This document shows positions 15,488-24,040 of a stretch of DNA of 34,170 bases, piece by piece. Made by a program: the position numbers and the translations under genes. The DNA is from JBDUCV01 sp040003255 (GTDB lineage Bacteria; Actinomycetota; Actinomycetes; Mycobacteriales; Jatrophihabitantaceae). The DNA lies in contig JBDUCV010000019.1 of NCBI GenBank assembly GCA_040003255.1, positions 1 to 34,170 of the forward strand. Reading direction: 5' to 3'. Each line of letters starts with the position of its first letter. The first letter of the stretch is position 1. The notes under the pieces were generated by a model. The model searched no databases. It saw only the letters and a list, made by a program, of their open reading frames with translations, and was not told the DNA's origin.

Positions 15488-17607
15488 GCAGCAGCAGGCT
15501 CGAAGCGACGAAGTACCGCGGTATCAGGAAGGTCATCGGCAGCGACGGAACGGTCACCGGCTACCGGGTCGTGTACGACGGTGAGCCCCTGCCGAGTGGA
15601 CGCCGCAAGCAGTTCACGCGGACCGTTCGTAGCCTCGCCGACGCGCGCGCGTTGCGGGACCGGGCAGCGGACGCGGTGCGCCGCGGCGAGCACGTCGCGC
15701 CGACCGTCGTCACAGTGAACGGCTGGCTCGACCAGTGGCTGGCCGGTAAGCGGAACCTCCGCCCGTCCACGATTGCCTGCTACGGCCACGCGCTGAACCC
15801 GCTGCGCGCCGCATACGGGGCGCAGCGGTTGCAGCAGCTCACCCGCGCCCACATCGAGCAGGTAGTCAGCCGCATGCTCACGGAGGGCGGCAAGGCTGGC
15901 GTGGGGCGAAGCGTCCGCACCGCGCGGCTCAGCCTCGTCGTCATCTCGCAGGCACTCGACCAGGCCGTCACGCAGCGGCTCATCGTCGGCAATCCCGCGC
16001 ACCGCGTCGAGCTACCGAAGCGCAACGCACCCGCCAAGCCCTCATGGTCCGGCAGCGAGCTGAGCCGCTTCCTCGTGCACGTCGCGGGGGACAGGCTCGC
16101 CGCAGGTTGGCGCCTGTCAGCTATGGGGCTGCGACGTGGTGAGGTCTTGGGCATGCGCTGGGCGTCCCTCGGCCTCGACAGTGACCGCCCGTCGCTGACG
16201 GTCGACCAGGCGCGTGTCCTCGGTGCCAACGGGCGCATTCACACGGGCGCACCGAAGACGGAGCGGTCGAGGCGTCGCCTTCCGCTCGACCCGGTGACGG
16301 TCGCTCAGCTCCGTCTTCTGCGGACCTTGCAGCGCGAAGAGTCCCTCGCCTGCGGTCGACCTGGGCTGCCCGAATACGTCGTCTCCGACGAGGTAGGGCG
16401 CCCGCTTCGGCCGGAGCGGTGGTCGGATGAGTTCAAGCGCCACGCCACCGACGCGGGACTGCCGAAGCTGCACTTGCACGCGCTGCGGCACAGCGCGCTG
16501 TCCGTGATGCACGAGCAGGGCGTCCCGGTGGCGACCATCAGCCGGTGGGCTGGTCACAGCAGCCCGGCGTTCACCATGTCGGTCTACGTCGTCGCGTCCG
16601 ATGACTCGCTGAACGAGGGGGAGCGGTCCTCGCGCGTGCCCTGGCCGGTGGACTCTGAGGGCTGTTTTCCGACCTGTCGTGAGAGAAACGTGAGAGCAAG
16701 CCTCCCCGTCACGGGCGTGAGGCGCACGGAGGTCAACGGATACGGGAGCCGACGCCCGGACTCGAACCGGGAACCGCTCGATTACAAGTCGAGTGCGCTA
16801 CCAATTGCGCCACGCCGGCCTAACCCGACGATCGTAGATCCCCTCCCTGACTGCCGGGGTCATCCAGCAGACTGGGCGCCGACACGAAGGAGCGATGTGA
16901 GTCGACTGCATAAACCCAAGGCCGGATTCTGGATCCGGCTCGCCGTCGCGGTGCTGTACCCGGTTGGCGGGCTGCTGTTCCGCATCCGATGGCGCCACCT
17001 CGATCGGATGCCGGCCGAAGGTGGCGTCATCGTGGCGATGAACCACCTTTCGCACATCGACACGATCCTGATGGCACGACTCGTCTGGCAGACCGGACGG
17101 TTGCCCCGATTCATGATCAAGAGCACCGTCTTCGACCTGCCGGGCGTTGGCCGGTTGATGCTCGGCGCCAAGCAGATCCCGGTACATCGTGGATCGAGCG
17201 AGGCTGTTCAGTCGCTGCAGGACGCGGTCGATGCGCTCGATCAGGGCGAAGCGGTGGTGATCTACCCCGAGGGCACGATCACGAAAGACCCAGATCACTG
17301 GCCGATGCAGGCCAAGACCGGCCTGGCGCGCCTCGTGATGCGCGCGCCGAATGTGCCGGTGGTGCCGATCGGCCAGTGGGGCGCGCAGAAGCAGAAAGGC
17401 GGCCTGTTCAGACGGCGCACCGCGCAGGCATCGGTTGGCGAGCCCCTCGACATGAGCAAGTACGCCGGCGCCGAGGTCACCCTGAGCGTGTTGCGCGAGA
17501 TCACCCAAACGATCATGGTCGCGGTCCGCGACGAGGTCGCCGAGCTCAGAGGAGAGGTTCCGCCGCAGGAGTTCTATCGCCCAAGCCGGAAGGCGAAAAG
17601 TGCCTGA
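15484..17607 (+). CDS. Tyrosine integrase; frame stays open into the host acyltransferase gene
   Basis: The GTG overlaps the upstream stop (GTGA) and AAGGAGA lies seven bases before it. Residues ~75-165 are the SAM-like core-binding domain and ~185-375 the catalytic domain: Arg217 (GLRRGE), His332 and Arg335 (LHALRH), His358 (AGHSS) and Tyr368 (SVYVV), a complete tyrosine-recombinase set. A normal integrase would end within ~20-50 residues of the Tyr. Here no stop occurs: the frame crosses the antisense of tRNA-Thr (PDSNREPLDYKSSALPIA is that antisense translation) and is in frame with the acyltransferase gene, giving a 707-codon open frame. The true functional integrase is roughly the first 420 codons. 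In the excised circle the C-terminus would continue into the other end of the element. Confidence 0.88.
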   Translation: MSSSRLEATKYRGIRKVIGSDGTVTGYRVVYDGEPLPSGRRKQFTRTVRSLADARALRDRAADAVRRGEHVAPTVVTVNGWLDQWLAGKRNLRPSTIACYGHALNPLRAAYGAQRLQQLTRAHIEQVVSRMLTEGGKAGVGRSVRTARLSLVVISQALDQAVTQRLIVGNPAHRVELPKRNAPAKPSWSGSELSRFLVHVAGDRLAAGWRLSAMGLRRGEVLGMRWASLGLDSDRPSLTVDQARVLGANGRIHTGAPKTERSRRRLPLDPVTVAQLRLLRTLQREESLACGRPGLPEYVVSDEVGRPLRPERWSDEFKRHATDAGLPKLHLHALRHSALSVMHEQGVPVATISRWAGHSSPAFTMSVYVVASDDSLNEGERSSRVPWPVDSEGCFPTCRERNVRASLPVTGVRRTEVNGYGSRRPDSNREPLDYKSSALPIAPRRPNPTIVDPLPDCRGHPADWAPTRRSDVSRLHKPKAGFWIRLAVAVLYPVGGLLFRIRWRHLDRMPAEGGVIVAMNHLSHIDTILMARLVWQTGRLPRFMIKSTVFDLPGVGRLMLGAKQIPVHRGSSEAVQSLQDAVDALDQGEAVVIYPEGTITKDPDHWPMQAKTGLARLVMRAPNVPVVPIGQWGAQKQKGGLFRRRTAQASVGEPLDMSKYAGAEVTLSVLREITQTIMVAVRDEVAELRGEVPPQEFYRPSRKAKSA
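16747..16790. other. Probable attachment site (element/host junction) in the tRNA 3' half
   Basis: Integrase and tRNA 3' end adjoin, and host genes follow on the tRNA 5' side. The exact core cannot be fixed because I find no second copy of this sequence elsewhere in the window. Confidence 0.5.
16747..16819 (-). tRNA. tRNA-Thr (anticodon TGT)
   Basis: A complete cloverleaf can be folded: acceptor GCCGGCG with CGTCGGC (one G-T pair), D arm GCGC/GCGC, anticodon stem CTCGA/TCGAG with loop CTTGTAA giving anticodon TGT, and T arm CCCGG-TTCGAGT-CCGGG. The discriminator is T and CCA is not encoded (the next bases are CCC). The 3' end faces the integrase, the usual arrangement for an element inserted at a tRNA 3' end. 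Confidence 0.95.
16831..16836 (-). promoter_or_regulatory. -10 box of the tRNA-Thr gene
   Basis: TACGAT on the minus strand lies 11 bases before the first base of the mature tRNA. No clear -35 element is seen. Confidence 0.45.
16897..17607 (+). CDS. 1-acyl-sn-glycerol-3-phosphate acyltransferase (PlsC family)
   Basis: The protein has 236 residues from the GTG at 16897, with AAGGAG a few bases upstream; the frame is open further left only because it merges with the integrase. It begins with a hydrophobic segment (IRLAVAVLYPVGGLLF), then the family blocks NHLSHIDT (HxxxD catalytic motif), a central GAKQIPVHRG, and YPEGTITKD, followed by VPVVPIG. This fits a membrane-associated acyltransferase that makes phosphatidic acid or a related lipid. 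It overlaps the next gene by eight bases. Because the promoter side is occupied by tRNA-Thr and the inserted element, its transcription may now depend partly on integrase read-through. Confidence 0.9.
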   Translation: MSRLHKPKAGFWIRLAVAVLYPVGGLLFRIRWRHLDRMPAEGGVIVAMNHLSHIDTILMARLVWQTGRLPRFMIKSTVFDLPGVGRLMLGAKQIPVHRGSSEAVQSLQDAVDALDQGEAVVIYPEGTITKDPDHWPMQAKTGLARLVMRAPNVPVVPIGQWGAQKQKGGLFRRRTAQASVGEPLDMSKYAGAEVTLSVLREITQTIMVAVRDEVAELRGEVPPQEFYRPSRKAKSA

Positions 17608-18139
17608 GCTGACTTCGCCGACAACCGCGGTGCACCGCTCGTTCCTGGCCGCCATGGCGGAGTTTCGCGCCGAAGGGCGGGGGAGCGCCGCCGACACGAG
17701 CATGGTGGGCCGCGAGATCCGTGACTATGCCGCCACCTGGTCCGATCCGGCCGTCTTCGGGCGCTACGTCGAGGAGCTCATCGGGGACGCGGCTGAAAAC
17801 GCGCCGCGCCCGGAGGGCTTCGTCCCGTGCACGACCCGGTGGTTCATCGAGGGCGAGGAGTACCTCGGCCGGCTCGCGATCCGGCACCGGCTCACCCCGT
17901 GGCTGCTCGAGTTCGGTGGTCACATCGGGTACGACGTCCGGCCGACGGCCCGCCGCCGCGGCTACGCCACCGCGATGCTCCGGTCGGCGCTGCCGATCAG
18001 CAGGGGCCTTGGCGTCGACCGGGTGCTGGTGACGTGCGATACAGACAACGTGGGTTCACGAAGGGCGATCGAGGCGAACGGCGGGGTGCTCGAGGACGAG
18101 CGCGGCACCAAGCTGCGCTACTGGATCAGTATCGGGTGA
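17600..18139 (+). CDS. GNAT-family N-acetyltransferase
   Basis: The protein has 179 residues, with GTG inside the end of the acyltransferase gene (overlap eight bases), so the two are co-transcribed. The fold is seen in YLGRLAIRHRLTPWLLEFGGHIGYDVRPTARRRGYATAML: a beta-strand pair, then the acetyl-CoA loop RRRGYA, then VLVTCDTDNVGSRRAIEANGGV, the usual last helix and strand with NxxSxRxIExxGG. It is soluble. The acceptor substrate cannot be deduced. Confidence 0.88.
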   Translation: MPELTSPTTAVHRSFLAAMAEFRAEGRGSAADTSMVGREIRDYAATWSDPAVFGRYVEELIGDAAENAPRPEGFVPCTTRWFIEGEEYLGRLAIRHRLTPWLLEFGGHIGYDVRPTARRRGYATAMLRSALPISRGLGVDRVLVTCDTDNVGSRRAIEANGGVLEDERGTKLRYWISIG

Positions 18140-18240
18140 AGTCCCACGGGTCGCCGCTTGATCCTCGGTGAAGGCCGCCGGTTGCAGCTTGATAGTCGAT
18201 GAAATCCCAGGTCGGCGCTTGACAGTCGGTGAAGCCGACG
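18135..18240 (+). repeat. Imperfect ~31-bp tandem repeat, 3.4 copies
   Basis: Units start at 18135, 18167, 18198 and 18228 with GGTGAAG, GGTGAAG, GATGAAA and GGTGAAG, and each full unit ends CTTGAtccTC, CTTGATAGTC or CTTGACAGTC. The lengths are 32, 31 and 30 bases, then 13. The array begins on the stop codon of the acetyltransferase gene and lies upstream of the ABC ATPase gene. Confidence 0.75.
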
Positions 18241-18405
18241 TGTCAAATGCCGGTGTCCCGACCGCTATGCCGTCCGGACGGTGCCGCCTGTCTTCGGTGG
18301 GGCGGAATCACACCGGCCGTTCGGAAATCCGTGAGGCGCGCCGACATCCGGCCCGGCGGCCCGTACCCGGTGCGGTCAGCCCACACCGACACAGGGAGTT
18401 CTCCC

Positions 18406-19506
<1,101 letters not shown>

Positions 19507-19521
19507 CGCCATCTGGGTAGG

Positions 19522-19555
19522 TAGCCGACCAAGAGGCACCCGCTTCGGTCGGCTA
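19522..19555. terminator. Bidirectional terminator hairpin between convergent genes
   Basis: TAGCCGACC (19522-19530) and GGTCGGCTA (19547-19555) form a perfect 9-bp stem with a 16-base loop. It lies between the ABC ATPase stop and the stop of the leftward methyltransferase, which it overlaps. There is no U tract, as is usual in high-GC actinobacteria. Confidence 0.65.
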
Positions 19556-20497
19556 GGCCGTCCTGCGGCGGCGGGCTATCTCGGCGAGCGCCACGGCGGT
19601 CGCTACCGACGCGTTGAGCGACTCGGCGTTGCCGATCATCGGGATTGACACGGTCAGGTCGCAGGTCTCGCCGACCAGCCGGGACAGCCCGCGGCCCTCG
19701 GACCCGACGACGACAACGATTGGATCGACGCCGGTCTCGAGCTCGTCGAGCGTGGTCGGGCCGTCGGCGTCGAGGCCAATTACGACCAGTCCGGCCTGCT
19801 GACAATCCCGCAGCGCCCGCACCAGGTTGGTCACCTGGGCGACCGGGATGCGTGCGGCCGTGCCAGCGGAAGTTCGCCACGCCGTCGCGGTCACACCGGC
19901 TGCCCGCCGTTCAGGGACGATCACGCCGTGCGCACCGAAGGCGACCGCGCTGCGAATCACCGCGCCGAGGTTGCGCGGATCGGTGACCCCGTCCAGCGCG
20001 ACCAAAAGCGGGGCGCTGGTCGACTCGTTCGCCGCGGCCAGCACATCGGGTAGCGCGCTGTAGCGAAACGGCGGCACTTGCAGAGCGATGCCCTGGTGCA
20101 GCAATCCGCCGGTGCGCCGATCGAGCTCGCCGCGGCTCACCTCGAGCAACGCGATGCCGCGGTTACCTGCCAACCGAACCGCCTCGGTGATCCGCTCGTC
20201 GGACTCGATACCCAGCGCCACGTACAACGCGGTCGCCGGCACTTTCGCCCGCAGCGCCTCCGCGACCGGATTGCGGCCGAGTAGCAGTTCGGGTGCGTCG
20301 CCACCGGCGGGGCGTCGGTTCTGCTCGCGTCGGGCGCCGGTAGCCGCGCGCCGAGCCGCAGGGTGGCCTTTGCGTGCCTCAGCCTTTGGCGTCGGTCCCT
20401 TGCCACGCAGGGCTTGCCGCCGCTGGCCGCCCGATCCGACGATGGCGCCCTTCTTGGACTTGCGGATGGCGCCGCGTCGCTCGGAATTGCCTGCCAT
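19553..20497 (-). CDS. rlmB: 23S rRNA (guanosine-2'-O-)-methyltransferase RlmB (TrmH/SpoU family)
   Basis: The protein has 314 residues. The ATG shares one base with the cysS stop (TGATG), so the genes are coupled; a GTG one codon earlier is possible. The first ~70 residues are a basic Lys/Arg/Ala/Gly-rich tail typical of actinobacterial members. A substrate-binding domain follows (LLLGRNPVAEALR). The SPOUT methyltransferase domain from ~160 has VALDGVTDPRNLGAVIRSA, VVVVGSEGRGLSRLV and SIPMIGNAESLNASVATA, the three SpoU motifs that build the knotted AdoMet site. The cysS-rlmB pair matches the mycobacterial order. Confidence 0.93.
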   Translation of the reverse strand: MAGNSERRGAIRKSKKGAIVGSGGQRRQALRGKGPTPKAEARKGHPAARRAATGARREQNRRPAGGDAPELLLGRNPVAEALRAKVPATALYVALGIESDERITEAVRLAGNRGIALLEVSRGELDRRTGGLLHQGIALQVPPFRYSALPDVLAAANESTSAPLLVALDGVTDPRNLGAVIRSAVAFGAHGVIVPERRAAGVTATAWRTSAGTAARIPVAQVTNLVRALRDCQQAGLVVIGLDADGPTTLDELETGVDPIVVVVGSEGRGLSRLVGETCDLTVSIPMIGNAESLNASVATAVALAEIARRRRTA

Positions 20498-21876
20498 CAC
20501 TTCACCGTCCAGCGCGGACCGGCTGGCGTGTCTTCGAGCGTGATTCCGGCGGCGGCGAGCTGATCACGGATCGCGTCTGCCGCCGCGAAGTCCTTTCGCG
20601 CCCTGGCCGCCTCGCGCTGTTCGATCACCATCCGCACCAAGCCGTCGACGACATCGCGCAGCTGATCGGTGCCCGTCGCGGCCCACTGCGTCGGGCTGAT
20701 ACCAAGCACCTCGGTCATCGCGACGACCTCGCGAGCGGCCTGCCGACCGGTGTCGAGGTCGCCGGCGTCGAGTGCGGCGTTGCCGTTCTTCACGGCGTCG
20801 TAGACGACAGCCAGCGCGGCCGGAACACCGAGGTCGTCGTCCATCGCGTTGGCGAAGCCGCCGGGCAGCGCGGCCCCCTCGACCGTCCCCGCTGCATCGG
20901 TGGCCCGGGTGACGAAACGCTCGATGCGCTGATAAGAAGCCGCCGCCTCGTCCAACGCCGCCGTCGAGAACTCGACGTGCGATCGATAGTGCGCGGCCCC
21001 GAGGTAGTAGCGCACCTCGACCGGACGCCATCGCTGGAGAATTTCGCTGACCAGCAGCGAATTGCCGAGTGACTTCGACATCTTCTCTCCGCCGATCGTC
21101 AACCATGCGTTGTGCAGCCAGTACCGCGCGAACGCATCCCCCGCTCCGACCGACTGGGCAATCTCGTTCTCGTGGTGCGGGAAGACCAGGTCTAGACCGC
21201 CGCCGTGGATGTCGAACGTGCCGCCGAGGTATCGGGTGGCCATGGCCGAGCATTCCAAGTGCCAGCCTGGCCGGCCGTTACCCCACGGGGTCGGCCAGTA
21301 GGGCTCGCCTTCCTTGGCCGACTTCCACAGCGCAAAGTCACGCGGATCACGCTTGCGGTGCTCACCTTCGCTGTCGCCGGCCGGATGCATGGCATCGAGC
21401 TTCTGACCCGATAGCTCGCCGTAGCGGGGAAAGGACCGCACGTCGAAGTAGACGTCGCCACCGGATTCGTAGGCATGCCCGTTCGCGATCAGCCGCTGCA
21501 TCAACTCGACCATTTCGGGGATGTGTCCGGTGGCCCGCGGCTCGTAGGTCGGCGGCAGGCAGCCCAGCGCGGTGTAGGACCAACTGAACGCGCGCTCGTT
21601 ACGCGCGCCCCATGCCCACCACGGCTGGCCGTTCTCGGCCGACTTGCGCAAGATCTTGTCGTCGATGTCGGTGACGTTGCGGACGAAGGTGACCTGATAG
21701 CCGCTCGACGTGAGCCACCTGGACAGGATGTCGAAGTTGACGCCCGAGCGGATGTGGCCGATATGCGGGGGCGCCTGGACGGTGGCACCGCACAAGTAGA
21801 TCGACGCCTTGCCAGGCTGGTGCGGCTCGAAGGGCCGCAGCGACCGGGTCGCGGTGTCATAGAGCTGCAGTGCCAC
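20497..21876 (-). CDS. cysS: Cysteinyl-tRNA synthetase
   Basis: The protein has 459 residues from a GTG. It charges tRNA-Cys. CGATVQAPPHIGHIRSG holds the zinc-ligand Cys and the HIGH motif, VTDIDDKI follows, further zinc ligands lie in WHLECSAMA and FPHHENE, and KMSKS is in GGEKMSKSLGN. The C-terminal helical anticodon-binding domain ends with RDQLAAAGITLEDTPAGPRW. It is near the usual length for the family. A TAGGAT -10 box places the transcript start on the GTG itself. rlmB follows with overlap. Confidence 0.96.
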   Translation of the reverse strand: MALQLYDTATRSLRPFEPHQPGKASIYLCGATVQAPPHIGHIRSGVNFDILSRWLTSSGYQVTFVRNVTDIDDKILRKSAENGQPWWAWGARNERAFSWSYTALGCLPPTYEPRATGHIPEMVELMQRLIANGHAYESGGDVYFDVRSFPRYGELSGQKLDAMHPAGDSEGEHRKRDPRDFALWKSAKEGEPYWPTPWGNGRPGWHLECSAMATRYLGGTFDIHGGGLDLVFPHHENEIAQSVGAGDAFARYWLHNAWLTIGGEKMSKSLGNSLLVSEILQRWRPVEVRYYLGAAHYRSHVEFSTAALDEAAASYQRIERFVTRATDAAGTVEGAALPGGFANAMDDDLGVPAALAVVYDAVKNGNAALDAGDLDTGRQAAREVVAMTEVLGISPTQWAATGTDQLRDVVDGLVRMVIEQREAARARKDFAAADAIRDQLAAAGITLEDTPAGPRWTVK

Positions 21877-21882
21877 CGCGCC

Positions 21883-21888
21883 ATCCTA
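21883..21888 (-). promoter_or_regulatory. -10 box of a leaderless cysS transcript
   Basis: TAGGAT on the minus strand, with six bases between it and the GTG start at 21876, so +1 would coincide with the start codon. No good -35 element is seen. Confidence 0.5.
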
Positions 21889-21971
21889 ATGACCGTCAGT
21901 CCCTTTCTCGGGGTCGACGCTGATGGACGCCTGACCGAAGTTGACGGGTGACGGCGCCTCGCCGCAGCGGC

Positions 21972-22364
21972 CTAGGACGGATACACGCGCTCGGGCGCCA
22001 CTCGCACGATCACCTGCACGTTGTCGGTGCCTTCGTCCCACGTGTAGGGCTTTCCCATGTACTTGTGCGACAACTCATCGATCAATGCGAAGCCATTCTC
22101 TGTGGTCATCGACGCCGTACCCGCGATCGTGAAGTAGCTATAGGGGTTCGCCGGGTCGAAGAAGCAGACGGTGACGCGCGGGTCGCGGCGCAGGTGCTTC
22201 TCCTTGACCCGTCCCTGCACGGTCGACAGCAGGACGTCGCCGCCGTCGCGCTTCACCCACAGCACGGTCGAGTGCGGACTCCCGTCGTCGGCCACCGTGG
22301 AGAGGGTGACGAAGGTCGGCGCGTCGAGTAGGTCCTGGGCCGCTTGGGGCAGATTGGCTGGCAT
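21972..22364 (-). CDS. PPOX-class F420-dependent oxidoreductase-like protein
   Basis: The protein has 130 residues; the ATG at 22364 has AAGGA eight bases upstream, while the frame is open for 76 more codons that overlap the divergent gene. The sequence FVTLSTVADDGSPHSTVLWVKRDGGDVLLSTVQGRVKEKHLRRDPRVTVCFFDPANPYSYFTIAG is the split beta-barrel of the FMN/F420-binding PPOX family, close in pattern to the small actinobacterial F420-dependent enzymes (TIGR03618 type). The physiological substrate is unknown. It is divergent from the PLP enzyme gene with 33 bases between starts. Confidence 0.85.
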   Translation of the reverse strand: MPANLPQAAQDLLDAPTFVTLSTVADDGSPHSTVLWVKRDGGDVLLSTVQGRVKEKHLRRDPRVTVCFFDPANPYSYFTIAGTASMTTENGFALIDELSHKYMGKPYTWDEGTDNVQVIVRVAPERVYPS

Positions 22365-22384
22365 GTCCACATCCTTGCACCGGC

Positions 22385-22390
22385 TAGCGT
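22385..22390 (+). promoter_or_regulatory. -10 box of the PLP enzyme gene
   Basis: TAGCGT lies seven bases before the GTG at 22398, giving a leader of about one base. Confidence 0.45.
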
Positions 22391-22397
22391 GATCGCG

Positions 22398-23519
22398 GTG
22401 ACCCTGCATCGCGAGACGATCGCCGTGGCCAGTGGACGACCCGAGCGCAGCCCCCGAGCGCCGCTCAGCACACCGATTGTGCTGTCGGCTCCGTTCCACC
22501 ACGGGCCGGACGATAACTACTACCTGCGGCAGGGCAGCAGCGACACGATCCGATCCTTCGAGCAGGCGGTCGGCGATCTCGAAGGCGGACAAGCGCTGGC
22601 TTTTGCCTCGGGAATGGCTGCGATCGCCGCCATCGCGGAGGGGCGCCCGGTCGGCAGCGTCGTCGTCACGCCGGCGACAAGCTACAGCGGCACCGCGACG
22701 ATCTTTCCCGAGCAGCAGCGGTTAGGCCGGATCACCTTGCGTGAGGTCGACATCACCGATACCGACGCGGTCCGCGCCGCGCTGCCCGGCGCTGGCCTGC
22801 TGTGGATCGAGTCGCCGACCAATCCGCTGCTGGGGGTGGCCGACCTGCCGCCGATCGTCGAGGCGGCGCATGCCGCTGGCGCGATGGTGTGCATGGATTC
22901 GACGTTCAACACCCCGTTCGTCGTCCGGCCGCTCGAATACGGCGTGGACGTGGTGATGCATTCCGTTACGAAATACCTGGCCGGGCATTCCGACCTGTTG
23001 ATGGGCGTACTGGTGACGGCCGACCAGCAACTCGGTGCCGAATTGGAGGATCGCCGAGCGATGACCGGGGCGATGCCCGGATCGCTCGAGTCATTCCTCG
23101 CCCTGCGCGGCGTCCGGACGCTGGCGCTGCGCATGCAGCGGGCGCAAGCCACCGCGCTCGAGCTGGCACAACGGCTCACCGCTCACCCCGCAGTCGACCG
23201 GGTGCGTTACCCGGGGCTGCCCGACGACCCGTTCCACGAGCGGACCGCACGACTGCACGATGGATTCGGGGCGATGATCTCCTTCGAGGTCGCGGGGTGG
23301 GCCGAGGACGCTGAGTCCGTCTGCCAGCGGGTGCAGCTCATCAGCCACGCCACCAGCCTCGGCGGCGTCGAGTCGCTCATCGAGCGTCGCGGTCGCTACG
23401 CCATCGATGCGCAACGCGGAACTCCCCCGCAGCTCCTTCGGTTGTCAGTCGGTATCGAGCATGTCGAAGACCTGTGGGCAGACCTCACCCAGGCGCTCAG
23501 CCGCGGCGACACGGGTTGA
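22398..23519 (+). CDS. Cys/Met-metabolism PLP enzyme (cystathionine gamma-synthase/lyase-like)
   Basis: The protein has 373 residues from the GTG at 22398; a GTG three codons earlier is also in frame, and no ribosome site is needed if the transcript is leaderless. Family landmarks: a substrate loop NYYLRQGSSDT in place of the usual YSRxxNPT, FASGMAAIAA, WIESPTNPLL, CMDSTFNTPF with Asp167, HSVTKYLAGHSD with the PLP Lys192, and SLGGVESLIERR near the end. It is a little shorter than most members (~390). The family includes gamma-synthase, gamma-lyase and methionine gamma-lyase, and the exact reaction cannot be decided from motifs. It ends convergent to ispF. Confidence 0.87.
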   Translation: MTLHRETIAVASGRPERSPRAPLSTPIVLSAPFHHGPDDNYYLRQGSSDTIRSFEQAVGDLEGGQALAFASGMAAIAAIAEGRPVGSVVVTPATSYSGTATIFPEQQRLGRITLREVDITDTDAVRAALPGAGLLWIESPTNPLLGVADLPPIVEAAHAAGAMVCMDSTFNTPFVVRPLEYGVDVVMHSVTKYLAGHSDLLMGVLVTADQQLGAELEDRRAMTGAMPGSLESFLALRGVRTLALRMQRAQATALELAQRLTAHPAVDRVRYPGLPDDPFHERTARLHDGFGAMISFEVAGWAEDAESVCQRVQLISHATSLGGVESLIERRGRYAIDAQRGTPPQLLRLSVGIEHVEDLWADLTQALSRGDTG

Positions 23520-23575
23520 TTCTTTTGCTAATGCGGCGTCGCGGGGCGCATGCGCAGGAAGATCACCAGCAGAAC

Positions 23576-24040
23576 TCAGCGGCTGATCAACGCGGTGGCG
23601 ATCGCCGCCAAGCCCTCGCCGCGACCGGTCAGCCCCAGCCCGTCCGTCGTCGTCGCACTGATCGACACCGGCGCACCGACCGCGGACGAGAGCACCGATT
23701 GAGCTTCGCCGCGGCGGGGACCGATCCGCGGGGCGTTGCCGATCACCTGAATCGCCACGTTGCCGATCGTCCAGCCCGCTCCGACGAGCAACCGCGCCAC
23801 CTCGCCGAGCAGGGTCACCCCAGACGCGCCGGCCCATTGCGGACGGTCGGTGCCAAATACTGACCCGAGGTCACCCAGCCCCGCCGCCGATAGCAGCGCG
23901 TCGCAGCCGGCGTGCGCGGCCACGTCGCCGTCGGAATGGCCGGCGCAGCCATCGACACCCGGCCAGAGCACCCCGGCGAGCCAGCACGGCCGACCCGCCT
24001 GCACCTGATGGACGTCCACCCCGATGCCGGTTCGCATCAT
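23576..24040 (-). CDS. ispF: 2-C-methyl-D-erythritol 2,4-cyclodiphosphate synthase
   Basis: The protein has 154 residues starting MMRTGIGVDVHQV; the ATG overlaps the ispD stop (ATGATG around TGA). It makes the cyclic diphosphate in the non-mevalonate isoprenoid pathway. Metal ligands are GVDVHQ (Asp and His), and the conserved GHSDGDVAAHAGCDALL gives the third His. LGDLGSVFGTD and the ending TTTDGLGLTGRGEGLAAIATALI are family-typical. It is coupled to ispD, the enzyme two steps earlier. Confidence 0.95.
   Translation of the reverse strand: MMRTGIGVDVHQVQAGRPCWLAGVLWPGVDGCAGHSDGDVAAHAGCDALLSAAGLGDLGSVFGTDRPQWAGASGVTLLGEVARLLVGAGWTIGNVAIQVIGNAPRIGPRRGEAQSVLSSAVGAPVSISATTTDGLGLTGRGEGLAAIATALISR

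Noticed and set aside
18135..18240. CRISPR array
   Set aside because: Units abut with no spacers of constant length, and they diverge along their whole length; no cas genes in the window.
23540..23560. GCGCATGCGC palindrome after the PLP enzyme gene
   Set aside because: A short GC palindrome is expected by chance here, and no longer stem or repeat supports it.
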